Shown piece by piece: positions 5,736 to 9,073 of a DNA stretch of 9,073 bases. The stretch spans positions 1-9,073 of the forward strand of contig CAZCZS010000067.1 of the NCBI GenBank assembly GCA_964503355.1, read 5' to 3'. The notes beneath the pieces are model-generated. The model saw only the letters and a list, made by a program, of their open reading frames with translations, searched no databases and had not been told where the DNA came from. How positions within the stretch are numbered: the first letter of the stretch is position 1; each line of letters begins with the position of its first letter. The translations under genes and the position numbers were made by a program. This DNA comes from Mesoaciditoga sp964503355. Its GTDB lineage: Bacteria > Thermotogota > Thermotogae > Mesoaciditogales > Mesoaciditogaceae.

Positions 5736-6404
5736 TCAATAAGATTTAGATTGAAAGCTTTTTTGAAGTTCTTCCACCGTGGTGGAGATCGAAAATCCGA
5801 ATTCAAAAGTCGGAGGGGAAAACACAAAAACATCGGAAAATCGAAGGATCCCATTGAATATCAAAGCGAATTCAAAAGTTTTATCGAGTTTTGCGGAATA
5901 AGTCAAGGAGAAGTTCATCCTGTTGGCCACTTCCGAAATGTAATTTGGTGGAGCAAGGAAAAGAATGCCCTTTGATACGTTTTCATCCACACTTGAAAAG
6001 TATCTGACGTAAGCCAATCGAGTTTTTACGTTACTAAACGACGAAGATATTTCCGAAAACAGATAATTTCTTCCAACTTCCTTTATCTTATCGTTGCTCA
6101 ACGCGCCTGGAACTTTTCCGGCCTTTACCTTTGCTCCAAGCGCTAAAGAAGCGTTATCATTTTCCCACACTCTCCATTCACCCTTCAAATAATAAAGGGG
6201 TGTGGATTCATCTATTTTAAATTCAAGACAAGGGGAATTACCGATGGTTACACTCGAAAACGGATATCCCACTCCCAACGAAATGGAATACGCTTGAATG
6301 TAAAGCGAAGATTCCAAATTCGAAATGTACAAAGTCAGCGGAACGGCGTACACGCTCACGCAAACAAGTATCAAAGCTAAAATAAAGGAAAAAAACCTCC
6401 TCAT
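5736..6404 (-). CDS. Secreted protein of unknown function downstream of flgL, possibly an outer-membrane beta protein
   Basis: I do not recognise the family. The 222-residue product starts with a classic signal peptide: MRR, a hydrophobic core at 4-16, and probable cleavage after SVYA at residue 20. The mature part has many short alternating hydrophobic/polar stretches (for example SLGVGYPF at 42-49, YLKGEWRVW at 72-80, FEFALIFNGILRF at 177-189 and FEFGFSIS at 200-207) with aromatic residues near strand ends. It ends in Tyr, as small outer-membrane beta-barrels often do. One Cys (59) follows the signal region but there is no lipobox. The ATG is preceded by GAGGT six bases upstream, and the gene starts 14 bases after the flgL stop, so it belongs to the flagellar operon as its last gene. 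It might be an envelope protein around the flagellum or an unrelated passenger. The gene is intact and followed by a good terminator. Confidence 0.8.
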   Translation of the reverse strand: MRRFFSFILALILVCVSVYAVPLTLYISNLESSLYIQAYSISLGVGYPFSSVTIGNSPCLEFKIDESTPLYYLKGEWRVWENDNASLALGAKVKAGKVPGALSNDKIKEVGRNYLFSEISSSFSNVKTRLAYVRYFSSVDENVSKGILFLAPPNYISEVANRMNFSLTYSAKLDKTFEFALIFNGILRFSDVFVFSPPTFEFGFSISTTVEELQKSFQSKSY

Positions 6405-6410
6405 CTCTTT

Positions 6411-6415
6411 ACCTC
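6411..6415 (-). promoter_or_regulatory. Ribosome binding site of the secreted-protein gene
   Basis: On the minus strand GAGGT stands six bases before the ATG (6404) and just after the flgL stop. It supports the chosen start, which also yields a complete signal peptide. Confidence 0.55.
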
Positions 6416-6418
6416 AAC

Positions 6419-7741
6419 TCATCTTAAAAAATCCGCCAGCGTGGGTAAAAGCGCTTTTGCGCTTGATTCCAGAGCGGCTTGGTAAACGTTTTGTTGCATC
6501 GAAATGTCGGATATGACCTTTACCATATCGGCATCTTGTGTTTTGGAAAGAAGCTGAGTTATGTAAGAGTTGAAATCTTCGTTTTGGGTTATAAGTCGAT
6601 TAACGATTTGCTCTCTTGAACCGATATCCGCCGTCACCTTTTCCAAAGAATTCTCGTATTTTTCAAGATCTCCCAAATCAACGCCCCGAAGTTCCGACAT
6701 GTTGTTGGTGTTCAAATCGTCTATTATCTTATCCAACAAACCGATTTTCAAGTGTGAAACGTGATCCTCTTCGTTTTTTGAAAGGGAAGTCACGACACTT
6801 CCGGAAGCGTTTGAGATGGTTACATTTTCCGACATCACGTTGATGTCATTTTTCCCGGAAAGTTCCACATTTCCACCTATTACCGTTAAAGAAGCTCCCG
6901 GACTAAGCGTTGTCGAGCTACTTCCAGATGTAATTTCGATGCTCCCATCGGCATGTTTGATGATAACCGACGTCGCACCGGAATAGGTTAACGTTGACAC
7001 GCTCTTCACAACATCGTTCACAATTCCTCCACTTTCGTTGAAATCAGCGCCAGCGGTCAGATCTATCTTCAACGCACCTTCAAGTGTTTTTGCACCACTC
7101 GTGGAGATCGTAACACTGTCCAGTGTGGTACCTCCAGCCGTTGAATATGAAAGTAAACTGTTGGATACGTTTCCCGAATAATGAAAGATATCCGGCAGGG
7201 TTAAATTCGTCTTCACAACGGAAGTTCCAACCTTTAGATAATTCGCGTTGGAAGTTGTGGAGTTGCTAACGTAATAATAAGTTGCATTTGAGCCGGAACC
7301 GGAAACGATCACCGGAACGGCTGCTTTTGAACCGCTGTAAAGGTAGGCGTCACCAACTTTGGTGTTCGCAAGTTGAACTATGAATTCCCTTATCCTCTTT
7401 ATCTCGTCGGCTATGGCTTTCCGATCCGCCGGCGTATTCGTGTCGTTGGACGCCTGTACCACAAGGGCATGTACCCTTTGAATGGAGGATGTCAATTGAT
7501 TCAACATCGAATCGTATCCTTTCAACGTGCCGTCGACTTGATCCAGCGAGCTCTTGTAAGCGCTCAACTGCCTTAAAGAGGAATCATAGCTGGACGCGAG
7601 AAATGCACCTGAAGGATCTTGAGATGGAAATTCGAATTTCTTTCCCGTTGAAGCCTCATGGTGCAATTTTGCCAACCTTCTTAAAACGTTTTCCACATCG
7701 TTTATGAGAGTGGATTTCATCATGCTCTGACTTATACGCAT
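6419..7741 (-). CDS. flgL: Flagellar hook-associated protein 3 (FlgL) with enlarged central domain
   Basis: FlgL forms the second ring of the hook-filament junction, after FlgK; it is exported by the flagellar type III system and has no signal peptide. The N-terminal flagellin-like part is clear: MRISQSMM, then RRLAKLHHEASTGKKF at 21-36 and PSQDPSG at 39-45, with helices to about 140 ending in LYSGSKA. The C-terminal helices are also typical, with DADMVKVISDISMQQNVYQAAL at about 403-424 and a terminal LLPTLADFLR. At 440 residues it is well above the usual size of about 300. The extra sequence is a Ser/Thr/Gly/Asn-rich, beta-patterned region at about 146-325, probably a surface-exposed variable domain. 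It starts 6 bases after the flgK stop. Its ribosome binding site overlaps the end of flgK, so the two are translated together. Confidence 0.94.
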   Translation of the reverse strand: MRISQSMMKSTLINDVENVLRRLAKLHHEASTGKKFEFPSQDPSGAFLASSYDSSLRQLSAYKSSLDQVDGTLKGYDSMLNQLTSSIQRVHALVVQASNDTNTPADRKAIADEIKRIREFIVQLANTKVGDAYLYSGSKAAVPVIVSGSGSNATYYYVSNSTTSNANYLKVGTSVVKTNLTLPDIFHYSGNVSNSLLSYSTAGGTTLDSVTISTSGAKTLEGALKIDLTAGADFNESGGIVNDVVKSVSTLTYSGATSVIIKHADGSIEITSGSSSTTLSPGASLTVIGGNVELSGKNDINVMSENVTISNASGSVVTSLSKNEEDHVSHLKIGLLDKIIDDLNTNNMSELRGVDLGDLEKYENSLEKVTADIGSREQIVNRLITQNEDFNSYITQLLSKTQDADMVKVISDISMQQNVYQAALESSAKALLPTLADFLR

Positions 7742-7745
7742 ACAA

Positions 7746-7754
7746 GATCACCTT
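7746..7754 (-). promoter_or_regulatory. Ribosome binding site of flgL overlapping the flgK stop
   Basis: On the minus strand AAGGTGATC lies 4 bases before the flgL ATG and spans the last flgK codons and its TGA. It matches the GGTGATC part of the extended anti-Shine-Dalgarno complement, implying coupled translation of the two junction proteins. Confidence 0.6.
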
Positions 7755-9073
7755 ACCATATTCACAAGAGTTTGAATCATCGAGTTCACCGTTGAAATGA
7801 CTCTCGCGGAAGCCGTGTAAGCATTTTGATACAAAAGCATTTGAGACATCTCTTCGTTTATCGATACACTTGAAACTTGTTGTCTATCGTGTTCTATCTG
7901 TTGTGTCAGAGACAACATGTTATCGTACATCGAAGAAGCGTTTTGACCCTGTACTCCCATGTTACTGATAAAATCCCCAAAAAAACCATCCATAGAGGTG
8001 ACGTTGTTATCATCAAAAGTTTTCAAATCGACTATCAATTGCATTCCTCCAGAAGCCTGTTCGCCGGTAGGCGATACCGTTCCAATCGCGCTGGATGGTA
8101 AAAAGTGAGGAGAAAAATCCGTTGAAATTCTGCTCGGATCAGCGAGAAGCGACTCGTTTACGGACATGTGAAGGACCGGATCTTTTGCGGAGACGTTCAA
8201 AGCTTCCGATTCATCGGCCGTTGAAGAGTAATAATTCAAATCCACCTTGTCACCGTTCAGCTTAAATCCAAGTGCCGTCAAGAGCGCTTTTGCTCCATCG
8301 GAGGCGGCTGTTATCTTCATCGGCTCTTTTTTTCCGTTGGATTGCCTCAACAGATCGTAATTCGCATCTTTCGTGGCTCTGATAATGACATTTCCTCGAG
8401 GTGCCAAAGAGAGTTCCACTCCAACTTTTGCCGCGTTCACCTTAGAAATGAGCGTATTTAGCGAATCTCGTGAAGCGTCGACTTTTATGATAGCGCCGTT
8501 GATGTTCAACGTAACGTTTCCAGAAACGCCGGAAAATATATCGGATATCTTCTTGGATGGATCGTAAACGAATCCATCCGGTGGATTCGAACTCTCTATT
8601 CTGAAAAGGGATTTCGTTTGCCCTGGAACGGTTGAAAAGACGAAAAGGGATTGTCCGTGATTTCCGTTTTGATCGTAAGACTGATTAAGAATCACGTTGA
8701 CCTTGTCCGCCAAGTTCAACATGAAACCGTTCAAAGCGCTTTCATATCCTGGTACGATTTCATCTCTTAAATGATAAAGCGCCCCTATCTTACCTTTTGT
8801 TGGAATCAGAGGTATGTTGTTGACGGACAAAAAAGCCTTGTTCGGCTGGCCGTTAACCCTTTGAAATCTCACGTTTATGTATTTCTGCCCTGAAAGTACG
8901 TTTATACCGTTTACGTTGATGGCTATCTCGCCATCTTTGTAAGTCGTTATCGTGAAGTTAGTTTCCTTTGATAATTTGTCCAACAGCAGATCGCGTTTAT
9001 CCAAAAGATCGTTGGGTTTATTTCCCAAAACTGAAGATTCTCTTATTTTGACGTTCAAATCTGCTATGCTTTT
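7748..9073 (-). CDS. flgK: Flagellar hook-associated protein 1 (FlgK), N-terminus outside window
   Basis: FlgK is the first junction protein between hook and filament. The visible 441 residues are the middle and C-terminal part. They begin KSIADLNVKIRES at the window edge, then show the conserved NDLLDKRDLLLDKLS segment, KGKIGALYHLRDEIVPGYESAL, and NLADKVNVILNQSYDQNG. A long variable domain follows. The C-terminal coiled helix with EMSQMLLYQNAYTASARVISTVNSM is diagnostic of FlgK. The frame is open to the right edge, and the in-frame TTG at 9056-9058 is not a real start because conserved sequence precedes it. The N-terminal D0/D1 part, probably 150-200 residues, lies beyond the window, as does any promoter. 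It is followed after 6 bases by flgL. Confidence 0.95.
   Translation of the reverse strand, partial: KSIADLNVKIRESSVLGNKPNDLLDKRDLLLDKLSKETNFTITTYKDGEIAINVNGINVLSGQKYINVRFQRVNGQPNKAFLSVNNIPLIPTKGKIGALYHLRDEIVPGYESALNGFMLNLADKVNVILNQSYDQNGNHGQSLFVFSTVPGQTKSLFRIESSNPPDGFVYDPSKKISDIFSGVSGNVTLNINGAIIKVDASRDSLNTLISKVNAAKVGVELSLAPRGNVIIRATKDANYDLLRQSNGKKEPMKITAASDGAKALLTALGFKLNGDKVDLNYYSSTADESEALNVSAKDPVLHMSVNESLLADPSRISTDFSPHFLPSSAIGTVSPTGEQASGGMQLIVDLKTFDDNNVTSMDGFFGDFISNMGVQGQNASSMYDNMLSLTQQIEHDRQQVSSVSINEEMSQMLLYQNAYTASARVISTVNSMIQTLVNMVR

Noticed and set aside
5634..5975. A plus-strand open frame of 113 codons spanning the junction and the end of the secreted-protein gene
   Set aside because: It runs through the palindrome arm and the terminator hairpin and lies antisense to a better-supported gene. 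It has no ribosome binding site and no recognisable protein features.
9056..9058. TTG as the flgK start
   Set aside because: Conserved FlgK sequence (KSIAD before LNVKI) continues upstream to the edge, so the gene is simply cut by the window.

Overview
The window looks like a piece of a thermophilic, Lys/Glu-rich bacterial chromosome, most likely from the Thermotogota. This rests on the character of DnaA, on a tRNA m7G methyltransferase with a long C-terminal extension next to dnaA (an arrangement I recall from Thermotoga), and on flagellar genes in a moderate-GC genome. I ran no search, so the assignment is an inference. No CRISPR array, insertion sequence, integrase, tRNA or rRNA gene was seen.

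Left part (about 1-5504, + strand): four tightly packed genes that look like one operon. They are dnaA (5' end cut by the window edge), a one-polypeptide ABC exporter half-transporter overlapping dnaA by 4 bases, trmB overlapping the exporter by up to 50 bases, and an ArsB/NhaD-type ion transporter 37 bases further on. The exporter has an extra extracytoplasmic segment of about 65 residues. TrmB has an extra C-terminal domain and lacks acidic residues normally found in two of its signature motifs.

Middle (5505-5735): a noncoding junction between convergent transcription units. It holds a direct repeat, a strong 15-bp imperfect palindrome enclosing a smaller hairpin, three degenerate copies of a short GGNATGRN-like motif at 21-23 base spacing, and a hairpin flanked by A and T tracts that should terminate transcription from both sides. 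This is the least explained part of the window.

Right part (5736-9073, - strand): a flagellar hook-filament junction operon read right to left. It contains flgK (5' end cut by the right window edge), flgL with a large central insertion, and a small secreted protein of unknown function. All three are closely spaced and run into the shared terminator. FlgK and FlgL are the two junction proteins between hook and filament. The secreted protein has a signal peptide and a beta-rich look, so it is probably periplasmic or in the outer membrane.

Overall this is mostly housekeeping sequence. The best candidates for a second look are the variant TrmB, the exporter ectodomain, and the structured intergenic region.
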